Source of the DNA: Maea johnstoni
Lineage: Eukaryota > Annelida > Polychaeta > Spionida > Magelonidae
Direction: 5' to 3'
NCBI GenBank assembly: GCA_963942565.1
Contig: OZ012690.1
Span: 21,280,931-21,344,930 of the forward strand
Length of the DNA stretch: 64,000 bases
Shown here: piece by piece, positions 1-11,292 of the stretch
Position numbering within the stretch: the stretch's first letter is position 1
Layout: each line of letters opens with the position of its first letter
Made by a program: the position numbers and the translations under genes
Notes under the pieces: model-generated
What the model was told of the DNA's origin: nothing
Databases searched by the model: none
What the model saw: the letters and a program-made list of their open reading frames with translations, nothing else

Positions 1-1200
1 GTTTATGCTTCAGAAGAACCAGCTGTTTTTGAGGTCTCATGGGTGTCCACCTGTAACAAAGGGGTTAATTCACTCTAACCCACACTGATTACAGACCTCA
101 TACCTCGGCTAACTAAGGTTTGTTTTGGAAGAGTTGATCATTTCTGTTATTCTATGAGCATCATACACATCAGAGATATTTTGAGCTATTTCTTTGGTTT
201 ATCTATATGTATACCTTGGCAGAAAAATTGCTTGTAAGAATTCACCATCTTTGTTGACCCATGGATGTCCAATACAATTGCAAAGATATTCTATTGTTTC
301 ATTTTGTTTATTTATATGTATATACCTTGGCTGCTCATATGTTTTATTTTACTGGGATCAGCAGTTTGTAGTTTTATGTGTATTCACAATAAACAGTTCC
401 ACTTTAATTCATTTCCTTTGGATAGGTGTATATGTTGGCTCTCTATTGTGTATTTTGGAAGGATCGTTTCGCATGTTAACTTTGAATGTCTCTGCCCTCA
501 TGATAAGAATTGCATCTGAAGTATTTTCAATTGCAAAACTACGGCCTGTGAACTATGTAACAGCCTGTATCGACCTAAGCTATTATATTTCAACCTAAAT
601 ACCTGGAAATTACTGTGTCAAAAACATAAAAGCGCTGGATCCGACAATTCATTATGAGCCATGCAGCCCAGCATACTCAGCCTCACAATGTTGCAATAAT
701 GTTACAAAAATGTTAAATATCTTGAGAACTTGTAACATTATCCTCCCCCACCCCAACTTGGTTAGAAGAAATACCGAGAGCTATCCTCATTTTCAGAAAC
801 TTATCAACTATCCAGTTTTCATAACCGCTAATTGCACTAGGGTTAACTTTATTATTTTTCCGAAAGTAGTAAATGTGTTTCAATAAACACAATATTAGTA
901 TTATGCATACATGACTATGAGAGTGAATTGAGTTGACTTGTCACATTTTAAAATTTGAGGACAGGCAAGTACTACAGGGCATAATTATTTTTAGAGCTGC
1001 ATTCACAGAGGGAGATCAACTCATGAACTCACCACCATTTTGACTCATGAGCTCACCAACGCATGTTTTTTTTCAAAATAAATATTTAACATTCAGCCCA
1101 GCAATTAAGAGATAAATCCTAACTGATGGAGATTTACTAACATTTACTTGTTTATTTCATTTTAAAATGTGCTAGCGAGGTACAAAGTATAGTATAACAC
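1..1200. other. No supported gene; AT-rich sequence
   Basis: AT-rich sequence with no recognisable coding exon. The 134-codon open frame starting at 194 is rich in hydrophobic and aromatic residues, as expected from AT-rich DNA. It has no splice context and no family resemblance, so it is not called as a gene. Confidence 0.5.
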
Positions 1201-1226
1201 TCAACACTGCCTGTATACATTGGGGA

Positions 1227-1665
1227 TTGTAAACAAGACTTGACAGTGATAAGCAGTGATAAGAAAATGTGTGTTAGATGTTCATGCAGTGTTAGGTTTG
1301 TGTTCCCAACTTGAACGAGTCAACCACTCCAGCTCGAGTTGACCACTTGACTGACTTCAGTGATCTAGCGACTTGAGTTTGTGAGCGGTGAGTTCAGCTC
1401 TAAATATTCAACATTCTTCTTGTAAATATTGCTATATTTCTATTTATTACTATGTTGCTCTTATGACGATGCATGGTGATAAGCAATGATAAGAAGATGT
1501 GTGTTAGCTGTTCAGTGTAAGGTTTGTGTTCACTACTTGAGTTGTCCACTCGTCTGGCTTCAGTAATCAAGCCACTCAAGTTCGTGAGGGGTGAGTTCAG
1601 CTCTAATTATTTAACAATCTTCTTGTAAATATTTTTATCTATTCCTATGTTGCTCTTATGTCAGT
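1227..1665. repeat. Imperfect tandem duplication (two ~200-240 bp copies)
   Basis: Two adjacent diverged copies, about 1227-1464 and 1465-1661. Each runs from a GTGATAAGCARTGATAAGAA motif through GTGTGTTAG and a GAGTTCAGCTCTAA segment to a CTTCTTGTAAATATT ... ATGTTGCTCTTATG end. There is no open frame across the copies, so this looks like an old local duplication rather than a gene. Confidence 0.7.
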
Positions 1666-1801
1666 ACATCTCCAGGGCAATGTTTTCTAGGGCAACTTTT
1701 TAGTATGTGTGGGTTAAGTTGAAAAAAAATAAAAGAAAAAGATATGTGCGCTTGAGGAAAAATAAAAATAATAAAGAAAAATGGCAATTAAGTTAATACC
1801 A

Positions 1802-2077
1802 TTACAGGCACTGCCAAAAAGGAAGTTGACCCCTGAATAGCACTTTTACACATTCATGATCCTGGGTATCCACTTTCTGCCTTACAGAGCCAGTGATGGT
1901 GTTAAGTGGATAGGTACTAAGATAATTTCTTTTAAATTCTCCAAACCTGAAAAGAATGTCAGTGAGAAATGCATCTTTAAACTCTTTTTCCACCTCTGAT
2001 GAATTCACCATGCCAAAATTGCCTATCAGACATTCCCATGATATTGTTAGTTTTGACTTAAACCGGTGAATCCACAT
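1802..2077 (-). other. 91-codon open frame of unknown status
   Basis: A minus-strand frame with balanced composition, including NSSEVEKEFKDAF and FRFGEFKRNYLSTYP. I recognise no family and see no convincing splice sites on either side. It could be an exon of an unknown gene or a transposon remnant. It is listed because its composition is less biased than that of most chance frames here. Confidence 0.2.
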
Positions 2078-2254
2078 GTTTATTGAATCCCTATATCAAT
2101 ATGTTGGGCATCCACTAGAGCCCAGGTAAGCAAAAACAAGCATTTTGATTGGCCAGTAACTGTTGATGGTAGATAGGTGTCCCCTAGAAGACAGTTATTG
2201 TATCTGGAGGGCAGACATGACAGGGTCCAACACTAGCACCAGCCCAACTAACAG

Positions 2255-2300
2255 ATAGATATAGATAGATAATCTTTATTTTAAGTCGGTAATTATTTTA
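2255..2300 (-). repeat. (ATCT)n-type tail, possible retroelement 3' end
   Basis: An AGATAGATATAGATAGATAA microsatellite is joined to TCTTTATTTTAAG. Read on the minus strand this is an AATAAA signal followed by (ATCT)n, the usual look of a non-LTR retroelement tail. No coding remnant was identified beyond it. Confidence 0.3.
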
Positions 2301-2672
2301 CATATAGTAAACACGATTGCTGCCAGGGCCCTTGGCTGACTACAAAATAACAATTCAAAATATAACATATACAGGGTGTAACAGCAATATAAATGAGAAG
2401 TAGAGGGAAGTAAGTTGGCACACATTAATTGGCAATGAGTAATATCAGAGATATATAGATTAAAGAGATATGACACTGATAGTAATAGCTCCTACACCAG
2501 TCAGACCCTATTGTTATGCAAATGAGCTCTTATCTGCACCCCACTCATACCCAGATAGGGCCCCGTTGAAAGAGGTACTGGGAGGACAGTATAATTACAG
2601 AGAAGGGGGAAGGCAAGTGTTGCGGCAAGGCGCTAAAGGCCGCTGGAGGAATAGAAAGTGGCAGTGTAGTAA

Positions 2673-2714
2673 GGATCCGTGCGCCCAAAAAGTGAGTGGC
2701 GGGCGCACGGATCC
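2673..2714. other. GC-rich perfect hairpin
   Basis: The 14-bp arm GGATCCGTGCGCCC at 2673-2686 is repeated exactly in reverse complement at 2701-2714, with a 14-base loop. It is far more GC-rich than its surroundings. It could be a transposon end, an RNA hairpin or a recently formed palindrome; nothing beside it decides. Confidence 0.8.
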
Positions 2715-2831
2715 AAGCCCAAATTACAGGTGGAAGGTGCATGGATAGGGCACTGATGATCACGTGGGGACGTGTGAAAGGGCAGATAGAAGGTAGATGG
2801 GTGGGAGTTGCATAAAGTAATGCCTTATAGT

Positions 2832-3085
2832 TAAGTGCTGGACTCATGTCAGGAGTACCACATAAGCCATCAGCGCGGGCTCACGTGGGAACAAGGACCA
2901 ATCAGGGCTCTCGCATCGATTACATTACTGAGACACCTTATCTCCACCACCAGCTGGGGGTGCCCAAAGCACCAATTTCTGGCCTATTAGCGGCTATTAG
3001 TTGACATTAGTTGAGGCTTGCATGTTCATGTTGACCGGCTGGTTTCGAATCCACTTGTGTTTGGTGATCTAAGGTAAAGTCATGT
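2832..3085 (+). repeat. Dispersed repeat family R1, copy 1
   Basis: About 250 bp running from GTGCTGGACTCATG through AACAAGGACCAATCAGGG and GCACCAA to CCACTTGTGTTTGGTGATC. Two more copies are in the window, at 21190-21430 (reverse) and 59842-60055 (forward). No terminal inverted repeat is visible. A GGTTTCGAATCC stretch resembles a tRNA B box, so a SINE origin is possible but unproved. Confidence 0.75.
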
Positions 3086-3477
3086 GCAGCAAGTGTCCTT
3101 CATCAACAGATATAAATTAATACTTACACCCATTAAACTTCACAGATCTCAATTTTTATATGAAGGCTAGGCATAACTTGCATCCATTAAACTATATATT
3201 TTCTCGAAGAAATTCCTAACTTCACAACTGTGGAAATGTTTATTATAATAAATCAAAGATAAAAGATTGTTTTTAGTCTAAGTCCAACATAAAGTCATCG
3301 GCCCTTATAGCGAACGGCAATTCAGGCAGACGTCTTTTCTGGGATCAACGGTTTTGACCAACAATTCATTTTTAGCAAAGTTAAGTAAAAAAAATAATAG
3401 AAATAAAGCCACCGTTATTTTGAGTATGAAATATTTCTAAGTACCACACGAAGCACTGGGCGGGTGGAAAAAAAATT

Positions 3478-3560
3478 GCACTATCGAGAGACGGAATCGA
3501 ACCGGCGACCCTAGGATCGGGAGTCGACTGGGCCAGGGCGACTGGGCTATGAATCAGGCT
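3478..3560 (-). mobile_element. tRNA-derived SINE head
   Basis: On the minus strand a perfect Pol III B box, GGTTCGATTCC, lies about 35 bases after an A-box-like TAGCCCAGTCGCCC and a GACTCCCGATC anticodon-arm-like stretch. The cloverleaf stems do not pair cleanly, so this is a tRNA-derived SINE head or tRNA relic, not a working tRNA gene. The open frame just downstream on the plus strand (3575-3913) is not supported as coding. Confidence 0.55.
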
Positions 3561-4044
3561 ATTCCTTCTGTTGTGTGAGAGGTAGTGAAAAGAGAACCAT
3601 ATTGATGAAATCCCGTAACTCTATTTGGGATCTAGTATTCCGAGTCATTCTTGTCATTTACGTGACTGACAACCGTAGTAGATCTTTGTTAGGTACATGT
3701 ACCACTAAGCCACTTTTATCAATGACCCCACACATTTACATACGGCCCGAAACTGATTATGACCTACCTTCGTCACCTTTGGTAAATAACCAAATCAAAT
3801 ATGGCGCCTGTTGTCTAACTACTGCCAGACGGCTCGCCATCACCCGAATGTCGTTAGAACCCAATAAGGAGCGCCAAAATAGCTCAAAAATTGTATTTGA
3901 TCTTTTAATCTAATGCCTTTTCAAATAAATAAACAATAATAACTTTATCAATACGCCTTTACATGTCGTTAACTTTGTGGCATCGCCAGTTTCGCAATCC
4001 AATTTTCCTAGTGTTATGAACTTGCTATTCTGAGGTTCAATTAG

Positions 4045-4209
4045 TTACATCTGCTGCCGTTTCACTTTTGGGGGCGCTTGCAGCTCTGCATGAACATTTG
4101 CGTCCAGGAGCTCAACCTGGCTCAGCCGGGCATGTGCACTGCTCAACTTATCACCACTTCCTGTGTAGGCTGTACCACAGGGTATATAGTTGTCTAGGTT
4201 ATGAATGGG
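4045..4209 (-). CDS. Candidate terminal coding exon, unknown gene
   Basis: On the minus strand a good 3' splice site (TTAGCCTCTTTTCTCAG) is followed by 54 open codons in phase 0 and a TAA stop. The peptide is polar and balanced, with segments such as SSAHARLSQVELLDANVH and ending KVKRQQM. Composition, acceptor and GC content stand out from the AT-rich surroundings. It could be the last exon of the minus-strand OTU-type gene that starts near 19.4 kb, which also uses phase 0, but that link is inference. No family was recognised. Confidence 0.4.
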   Translation of the reverse strand, partial: PIHNLDNYIPCGTAYTGSGDKLSSAHARLSQVELLDANVHAELQAPPKVKRQQM

Positions 4210-4239
4210 CTGAGAAAAGAGGCTAATCCAAAAACTCAT

Positions 4240-5889
4240 GATGATTAAGTGTTTCTTTGAGTTGCCTTAGCAAAAATATTTCTGTAAATTGTACCATTCC
4301 TCAGTTCTTCACATCTTCATAAATTGAAACAAGATAGTTCTAAAATCCATTCCCCCATCTATTTTAATACATTGTAAAGCTGTAAATAAGCCTATATTGC
4401 CTGAGTTCTTTACAGTACCATAGCTTTGTTGTCCAAAAAGGATACATGAAGTTTTCCTAACTAATGGCATTAGCTTAAAGTTCTGTTAGTTTGTCTATTT
4501 CATGGTTTCACAGGTCCATAACATCAGACAGGATGCAGTGACAAAACATGATATTTTCCTGTCTCAGTGTATTGTCTTATTCTACTGTTGTGGATTGCCT
4601 TTACTCTCAGATCCACACCTGTCAGGGGCAGTACAGGACACACCTGTCTGATTGCAATCCCCGGGTTGGGCTTCTTTTACTTCCTCGGGTCTTGAAAAGA
4701 CAATAAGCTAATTGGTGTCAGACAGGATGGGCCTCATAACATCCTAAGTGAGGGTATTGTCTGCTGTCAACAGGCAGAAACAGAATTACAGTCTAGATAT
4801 TTGATTTGCAGACTTATCATAGAAGTGTCAATATACATGTAGCTTGGAAAACCTCAATTATGTTTGGTGGATGGAGAGGGTTAATCAACCTCTCAAACAT
4901 CTAGATAGTTTCAGTTTTTACCTTTTGAGGAGGCTTAACAACCTGGGCATTCTAGGAATGTATGTGAGTACTGTTAGATATTTTATTTGTTGAATGGCTA
5001 CGTTTAATTAATGTTAGCCTTGTTGCAATGAGCATACATTTGCTTCAGTTTAAGACTTTTGACGTATCTTCAGGATGCTAACATAGGTATGTGTCATCAG
5101 CACTATTTCAATAAATAATCCCTTATGTGACGCCCTATTTCTAGTTTATTTGTCTGTTGATTCCTTGGACCTGAAGTTGACCTCAAATATGAGACTTCAA
5201 AATCCTGGAAACTAGAAAATGCAGCACAGGATAGCTTGATAATAGGAAATTCTAATCTATTAATATTTCAAAAAAAAGTGTTTTATTCAACATCCAGCAT
5301 ACAAAATGGCAGAACATTTAATTCCATTATTACCTTAGATAAGGTCCAGAAAACCCGGAAAAAATACTATTTCAGGTGAACAAATTTCTTTGAAAATAGT
5401 ACAGCTTCAGAGATTAACTTCTTTATTTATCTATTTCACCTTATAAACAAACTTGAAAGTTTTGGTTTCTGAGAATTAGAAGGTGGAATTTACTAAAAAT
5501 GACTCTCATGACTGATGTTTAGTCTTATCACAAGTGAAATAGAGTCCCCGATTGAACCACCCCAAATATGTGTATTGCAATTACACTAACATCAATTAAG
5601 CATCGTAAACAATAGTTCCTACATTCATCCCCAGAATCTCTATATTGTTAAGCCTCACCAAAAAGTAAAATTCATGTCTTACATGTTTGAAAGTACAAGA
5701 GGTCCATTCAACCTGCTACCCAACCTGCTAGGCAAGATGGCCGCCTTCCTTATCTAACTGAGCTCCTAGGTCAGATTTCCCTCCACAGTGCAAAGCTAAT
5801 GGACTGCATGCCACGTTGCCACTCCCTTTAGGTAAAACTCCCTGGTAATATCTTCAGTCTTTCAGGACATATTTTTATGATTTTGGAGT
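4240..5889. other. No supported gene
   Basis: AT-rich, intron-like or intergenic sequence. Nothing coding, repetitive or structured was recognised with confidence. Confidence 0.4.
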
Positions 5890-6150
5890 AAAATAGCAGA
5901 TACTTTTGCTCGTTTACTGGTATTACTTATAGCAGCAGAGAGAGCAGGTACAGTTAGTTCCAGACCCGGTTGAGATTAGGTTTTTGAACTCTTTTAGTGA
6001 TGTTGTTTGTCTCAAGTTGTTAGGTAAGGAGTTCCATACTTTAGGTCCAGTACTTATTTAGCAGAGTTTTACTTCCTGTGCTTATAGAGGTACATTTAAA
6101 TGTCAGCTTCATGTCTCTCAATGGGTAATTACGATAATGATCCTTCAGTG
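5890..6150 (-). mobile_element. CR1/L2-type LINE 3' fragment
   Basis: Minus-strand translation gives the C-terminus of a LINE reverse-transcriptase polyprotein: a CTSISTGSK segment, then KVWNSLPNNLRQTTSLKEF, then a Cys-rich end (NCTCSLCCYK) and a stop at 5923. The W-N-S-L-P motif followed by SLKEFK is typical of the CR1/L2 group. A frame change between the two segments shows it is a dead fragment. The 5' part is missing. Confidence 0.7.
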
Positions 6151-6318
6151 GAACCTGCAGTGATTCAAGTACTTCACGCTCTCTTATTGAGGTCTCAAGT
6201 GTGATTAATGACCATGACCGCCTGAGCCTTGTACAAACAGGACTTGCAAGACACAGCAGAAACTGTAGCCTAGCTACAAGGCTTTACTATGTTTTTATTT
6301 TATTATTATTATTATTGT

Positions 6319-6321
<3 letters not shown>

Positions 6322-6390
<69 letters not shown>
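6322..6390. repeat. (TA)n microsatellite
   Basis: About 68 bases of pure TA dinucleotide preceded by a TTA-rich run. Open frames through it (poly Ile-Tyr) are artefacts of the repeat. Confidence 0.95.
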
Positions 6391-6393
<3 letters not shown>

Positions 6394-6977
6394 TGTATTG
6401 CTGCACCTATACTAGATAGGGACTTGTGGCCTACTGAAGGCCATTTAGTTCACACAATTGCCACACGAGGGGGTTGTAATGGCAGTAAAAGTATTTTCAA
6501 CTACCTTCCTAGTATACCACAGTGCCATTCATCCACATGGGATGACATTTAAATATGGCCTGGGAGGCAGGCTACAGAACCTGCAGAATCCATCAGGAAG
6601 CAGCCAGTCCATTGGACTGGCCAGTAAAAGTTGAAATCAAACATCCACATACAAATAAGATTGTAATAATGGCTGAAGGGTTAGTAACGTGTTCAGCCTG
6701 GTAGCCCATCAGCAGGTGGAAATACTGAGAACGAGTTCTTGCAATAAAAGGGAAAATACGTTAAATAAACTTTTTAAAAGTTTGTGCTATATTAGTGTAT
6801 TTTTCTAGGTGACACAAGGGCTAATAGATTTGATGTGTAACTTGCCCGCTCTGAAAGGGTTGCGAAATTTAATAGAAATAACATATTTCAGTAAAACCTC
6901 AAATTATAGTTCCATTATTGTGGAATTTGGAAATTGGATTATCATTTGTCATTAAATTTTTCTGCCATATTGCAGCA

Positions 6978-7515
6978 AAAAGTCATGACAAGCCGGTTGT
7001 AAGTGGTGGAGGAAACTGGAGTACCAGGCGAAATTAAACCACCACCAGGGACAAGAGGTTGGCGCGCTCGCTATTAAGACTTTTCTTTGCCGAATCTCCC
7101 AAAGGTGTTTCTAAATGCCCCTTGTGGCAATGGTGATTTTTGTTCTTAATTTTGAGCAGGGACGATCTTTTTATATAATAGACCTCTCTGCCACCACCTA
7201 ACCAATATCACTGGTAACTTCACACATGCCCCTGCCAGGATTCAAACCCTGGCAGTGGTGAGATTATGGAATGCGCTTCCACAACACCTGAAGGATTCTA
7301 CATCGTGTCAGGCCTTCAAGAAGTGTCTCAAAACACACCTTTTCAGGCTCGCCCATTGAGGCGTTGTTGACTATGACTCAAACTATGACAATGTGCAGCG
7401 CTTTTGAACATTTTATGAATTTGAAATGGCGTTATATAAATTCCAATTATTATCATTATTATTAGATAGAGCAAGCAGGCAATGGCAGCGCTTTAGACCA
7501 CTAGGCTATCAGTAA
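6978..7515 (-). mobile_element. Deu-type tRNA-SINE interrupted by a LINE tail
   Basis: On the minus strand the element starts with an A-box region TAGCCTAGTGGTCTAAAGCG. It resumes after the inserted LINE piece with a B-box region, AGGGTTTGAATCC, and ends with TTTCGCCTGGTACTCCAG and TTTCCTCCACCACTTACAAC. The intact relative at 16682-16905 has the same parts in the same order. The TCTCCGGGTACTCC...TTTCCTCC theme is the hallmark of the Deu domain of deuterostome SINEs. The tRNA part is split by the LINE segment at about 7258-7464. Confidence 0.65.
7258..7464 (+). mobile_element. L2-like LINE 3' end
   Basis: The plus frame reads VRLWNALPQHLKDSTSC, then QAFKKCLKTHLFRLAH and a stop at 7357-7359. 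This is the usual extreme C-terminus of CR1/L2-clade ORF2. It is followed by GCGCTTTTGAACATTT, GGCGTTATATAAATT and a TTATTATCATTATTATTA tail, the classic L2 3' UTR and tail. It is 5'-truncated, as expected for target-primed insertion, and lies inside a SINE of opposite orientation. Confidence 0.8.
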
Positions 7516-7560
7516 AGGGCCCCTGCTCCATCACTGTGATATTTCAGTATTTGTCAGACC

Positions 7561-7800
7561 CAGGGCTCGACATTAACTTTTGAAGGCACATGCCAAATAG
7601 GGCAGGTAAACTTTAATTTCTCCCTGCCCGACACAATTTTGACCTGCCCTGCATAAGGTGAGATAAGATGAACATGTACGTGACTTTTCTGTAGGTATTA
7701 TACTTGTACCAGCTAACTAATTTCCTGCTATGGCTTTATCTGTATCTGAAAACATATATAGGCATACTCTTATTTTTACCTGCCCTTCACAATCATAAAT
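7561..7800. mobile_element. One-ended hAT-like MITE relic
   Basis: Begins with CAGGGCTCGACATTAAC, the same terminus as the complete MITE at 15204-15539, and holds the same GGGCAGGT / CTGCCC inverted motifs. No matching right end was found, so the right limit is approximate. Confidence 0.4.
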
Positions 7801-9161
7801 GTTCATTTTCTTACTTCGGATGGGAACCTCTTTTTTCTTTTTGCATAAAACGCGTGTAGATATTCTTCTGTTAGATCTGACCCCCCCCCCCCCTTCATGT
7901 AGAGAAAAAAACTACAGAAATCCTGGATTAGTCCCAGCTAGCAGAAGCCTGTTTCTCAGGGATGCCACCAGTCATTTATTCACCTTATTAATAGGTACTT
8001 GAGGAGGAAATGTCAGAATTCAAAGGAAAAACAGTTTCCAGACAAATATGTCTCTAATTATTGCCCTGGACACCACTGATATATATTTCCATGTGTCAGA
8101 CTACAAGATGTGAATGGATTAACTGAACTAGAAACCCCCACAACACAACATACAGAGAGAACATACCCCTTGTACAGCAATCCTGTTAGAACTCACCTGT
8201 TCTTATGGGGTCCCTAAATAGTTGGCTCAGCTTATCCTACCAAAATGTAAACCACTTGATCACTTCTACCTCATATGCCACTTAGAGATTTATGTCAACA
8301 TTTTGTTTTTCTCCCTGAGCTAGCATCTAAGGCAGCAGCGTTCATCAATTCAGACTCTAAGCTAGGCGTGCATGAATTCAGACTCTGAGCTAGGCGTGTC
8401 TTGTAATTCTCCTGAACTGCTATTGAGATGTCACACTTGTTGACACTCTGCCCACAGCTGACAGTGGTAGGACCACTCCATTGTTTGTCCACTGGTCAGC
8501 CATTAACACAATGCATCATCTAATGTAAACAGTAGTCTTATTGTTATGTGGGTGTGCGCTGTTAGTACAAGAACACGGTAATGTGTTTAAGACGCTGCTC
8601 AATTCTTAAAGCTTAGCAAAGTTCCTATTATGAGAGAAAATACATGTATGTGTTGGGTTTATGTCCGGAAAAAGGGGTTGGATAATTCTGATGGGATAAC
8701 CGCCGGAGCTTTCAAGCATTTATACACAATAGTGCTTCGCTAGACAAATCTCCCCAAATGGTTAGAAGGGGGTACCCCACTCCCCAATCCTCTACTTGAC
8801 CTAGCTAGGGATTTGTGGCTCCAATACTCCAATACAAAATATAGGACCATAGCTTTGGATTTTGTTAAAAAAGTGAAAGTGTACACACATTCTTGATCAA
8901 ATTTTTCATTTTTTATTTTCTCAATAACCCCCCTTTTCCTGGGTTTTCATGTCTGTATGAAATTGTAGACCATAATTGCTATGCAGGTACTTGGTAAAAT
9001 GTAAACCGTGTATATCTTTTAATCAATTTACATTTGGCAGTGCTAAGCCACTCAATAAGTATAATTTCCAGCCTTTTGTTTACATCGTAAATATTGATCA
9101 TGTGGTAGTCTGGAAAGGTCTAGTATTGCACTCCAGTCACTAAGATAGGCTTTGGGCCTTT

Positions 9162-9380
9162 AAAAAAAGTTGTTAGTTTCCTGTAAACCTACCTAACAAG
9201 TTTTTATCCAAAAACATCCCTACCCAAAAGTTTTTTTCACCCTCTGAACTCCCAATCAGCGTGAAACATGCATAAAACACACATTTTTGACAAAAGAATT
9301 GTCCCAAAAAAGAAAATTTCTGACCTACCTACCGTATTTTTTTCCGGACCGTTACAGGAAACAAACAATTTTTTTCTAGG
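9162..9380. mobile_element. MITE family F1, copy 1
   Basis: The left end AAAAGTTGTTAGTTTCCTG and the right end CCGTTACAGGAAACAAACAA are inverted matches. The interior holds CATGCATAAAACACACATTT, shared with copies at 47111-47332 and 12929-13290. It is a non-coding DNA-transposon derivative whose superfamily I could not assign. Confidence 0.65.
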
Positions 9381-9839
9381 ACTCGTCAACCTTTAACCAG
9401 CTGAGGAAATTCCTATTCATACCCATAGCCTAAAATCCGCCTGACTATTTTGATGATATCTCTCTAGCAAATTTAATTTCCAAGAAATAATTGATGGAGA
9501 TATGTTGATCAGAGATTAATCAACATATCCATCAATTTCTTATCCAATTCATGATCAATTGCCAAGTTGTATTCAAAAGGTCCAGAGGACACTTGTTGAG
9601 AAAAGCTGCATGCATGAATGGGTTTTAGCTTATGGTTCTTTGCCCGTACCGTACCGTACATCATACAGTAGAGCGAAAGATTGTCAAGCATGCAGGTTAT
9701 TGGTTAGACTAGTTTCTAGTCTATGATTCCATTCCATTCCATACTTTTCTCTGTTCTGCTTGATTCCCTACTAAGGTAAATTTGAGGTTTTTTTAGATGT
9801 TTTTTCAAGCACCTACTCTTGCCCCCACCCCCTCTTTAA

Positions 9840-10037
9840 TCCTGTTGCGGCTAATTTGGCCAATACAAAATGATGCAAAAACCTTAGAAATGACAGAAAC
9901 CCTGGCACATGGGTACTCATCTGAGAGTACTCAGTGAGAGATATCCAATGAATACCAACATGATAGGGTTTAGATTGTTTTCAAAAATAATTTGCATCCT
10001 TGTTCTTTGGATAAAGGTAGCCTTATCATTGAAAGGG
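9840..10037. mobile_element. TTAA-flanked piggyBac-type MITE
   Basis: Flanked by TTAA at 9836-9839 and 10038-10041. It starts CCTGTTGCGGCTAATTTGGC and ends TTATCATTGAAAGGG. It carries the family interior, including ATGGGTACTCATCTGAGAGT and TGCATCCTTGTTCTTTGG. Copies at 13010, 20309, 46777, 56872 and 63690 show the same or a related design. TTAA duplications and CCC...GGG ends are characteristic of the piggyBac superfamily. Confidence 0.65.
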
Positions 10038-10732
10038 TTAAATGAGCCCTGAGATTTCAAAACCCATTCAAATATATTTAGTGCAAACACTTTGTCTGAC
10101 ACAAGAAAATACTTCTATACTACTTAGGCATCACTTTGAAAAATATTTGAGTATTTGTTGTTCCTCATAGATTAGAGAACCCCATTTTAGATATGTTTCA
10201 AATATTGAAATCGCACACAGATTTTGAACACACTGGTGCAAGAATGCTACAGTTGTACGGCTTGTACCCTAGGCACCAACATAATTTTCATAACTAGCTT
10301 GCCATGCTAGGCAAGTAGTTAATGATTTTTACTTGCCCTGTCCAGCATAATTTTTGGCTTGCCCGAAATACCAGTACATTATAACATATGCGAGAATGGC
10401 ATGTATAATCTACCATTGATTTAATGATTTTGATTTGAATACCATGTTAATGCATTGTCTGCATGTTTCTGGGTTTTTTTTTTGCCATTTTCTATATAAA
10501 AATGTGCAGTGTTCAGAAAATTAGCTTGTCAATTGGCATTCGGTAAAGTGCAAACCAAAAAATACTTTTTTTTAAAACTCACTCGACCCAGCAAGCGGGT
10601 AAGTACCTGGTGTCTGGACCCCCTGGGGAGTGTTCACTGAGCCTAGACTTAGCAGAGGTGTTCTAGAGAGGACCTAAGCCTCCTGCCCCTCTGGGACAGG
10701 CTTAAAGAGACTACAAGATCACGGTACATTTA

Positions 10733-11075
10733 ACCCCCTAAACCCATTCAAGCCCGCAGATCCCCCTGACAGGTGTCATCTAAACCTGTGATATATTTGA
10801 AAATAATTTTGGAACCCTTTAAACCCATTCAAGCCTACAGATCCCCTTGGAACCCTATACCCGTTCTTACCTGCAGATCCCCCTGACAGGTGTCATCCAA
10901 ACTTGTGATATATTTGAAAATAATTTTGGAACCCTAAACCCATTCAAGCCTGCAGATCCCCTTGGCAAGTGTCATCCAAACCTAGGATATCTTTGAAAAT
11001 AATTTTTGAACTCTAAAGCCATTCATGCCTGCAAATCTGTGACAAGTGTCACCTGAACCTGGGATATCTTGGAAA
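10733..11075. repeat. Degenerate ~80-100 bp tandem repeat
   Basis: Four diverged copies of a unit running AACCCATTCAAGCC, GCAGATCCCC, ACAGGTGTCATC, then GATATATTTGAAAATAATTT. The opening CCCATTCAAGCC resembles the TTAA-MITE ends, so the array may have grown from one such element. Confidence 0.75.
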
Positions 11076-11117
11076 ATACCTATAGAGTTTTGGAATTAAT
11101 CAAAAATTCACTAAATA

Positions 11118-11292
11118 CAGGTGAACTTGGATATGACGGACTCAATGGGACCAGGAAAATTGGTCCGTCATATTCTAAATCCGTCGTATACATATGACGA
11201 ATAATTGATATGCATCGGACTGGGACCAAGCATATCGTCCGTCATATGCAAAAATCTGTCGTACAGCGGTTCATCGTATCCAAGTTCACCTG
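11118..11292. mobile_element. pogo/Tigger-like MITE
   Basis: A 175-bp element with perfect terminal inverted repeats (CAGGTGAACTTGGATA at the left, its exact complement at the right), flanked by TA at 11116-11117 and 11293-11294. Sub-terminal GTCCGTCATAT and CCGTCGTATA repeats are typical of pogo-like Tc1/mariner MITEs. No coding capacity. Confidence 0.85.

Noticed and set aside
194-598. 134-codon open frame, plus strand
   Set aside because: Hydrophobic, AT-driven composition, no splice context, no family resemblance.
2545-2847. 100-codon minus frame near the hairpin
   Set aside because: Runs into the dispersed R1 repeat and shows low-complexity Pro/Leu composition; no gene signals.
3575-3913. 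112-codon plus frame
   Set aside because: Starts directly beside a tRNA-like SINE head and has no splice sites or recognisable motif.
6289-6552. Frames through poly Ile-Tyr
   Set aside because: Translation of the (TA)n microsatellite.
8295-8475. Minus frame with ESELMNAAALDASSGRKTKC ending
   Set aside because: Composition is protein-like and an acceptor-like TCAG precedes it, but it contains a short internal tandem repeat, has no partner exon and no family match. Left out for lack of support.
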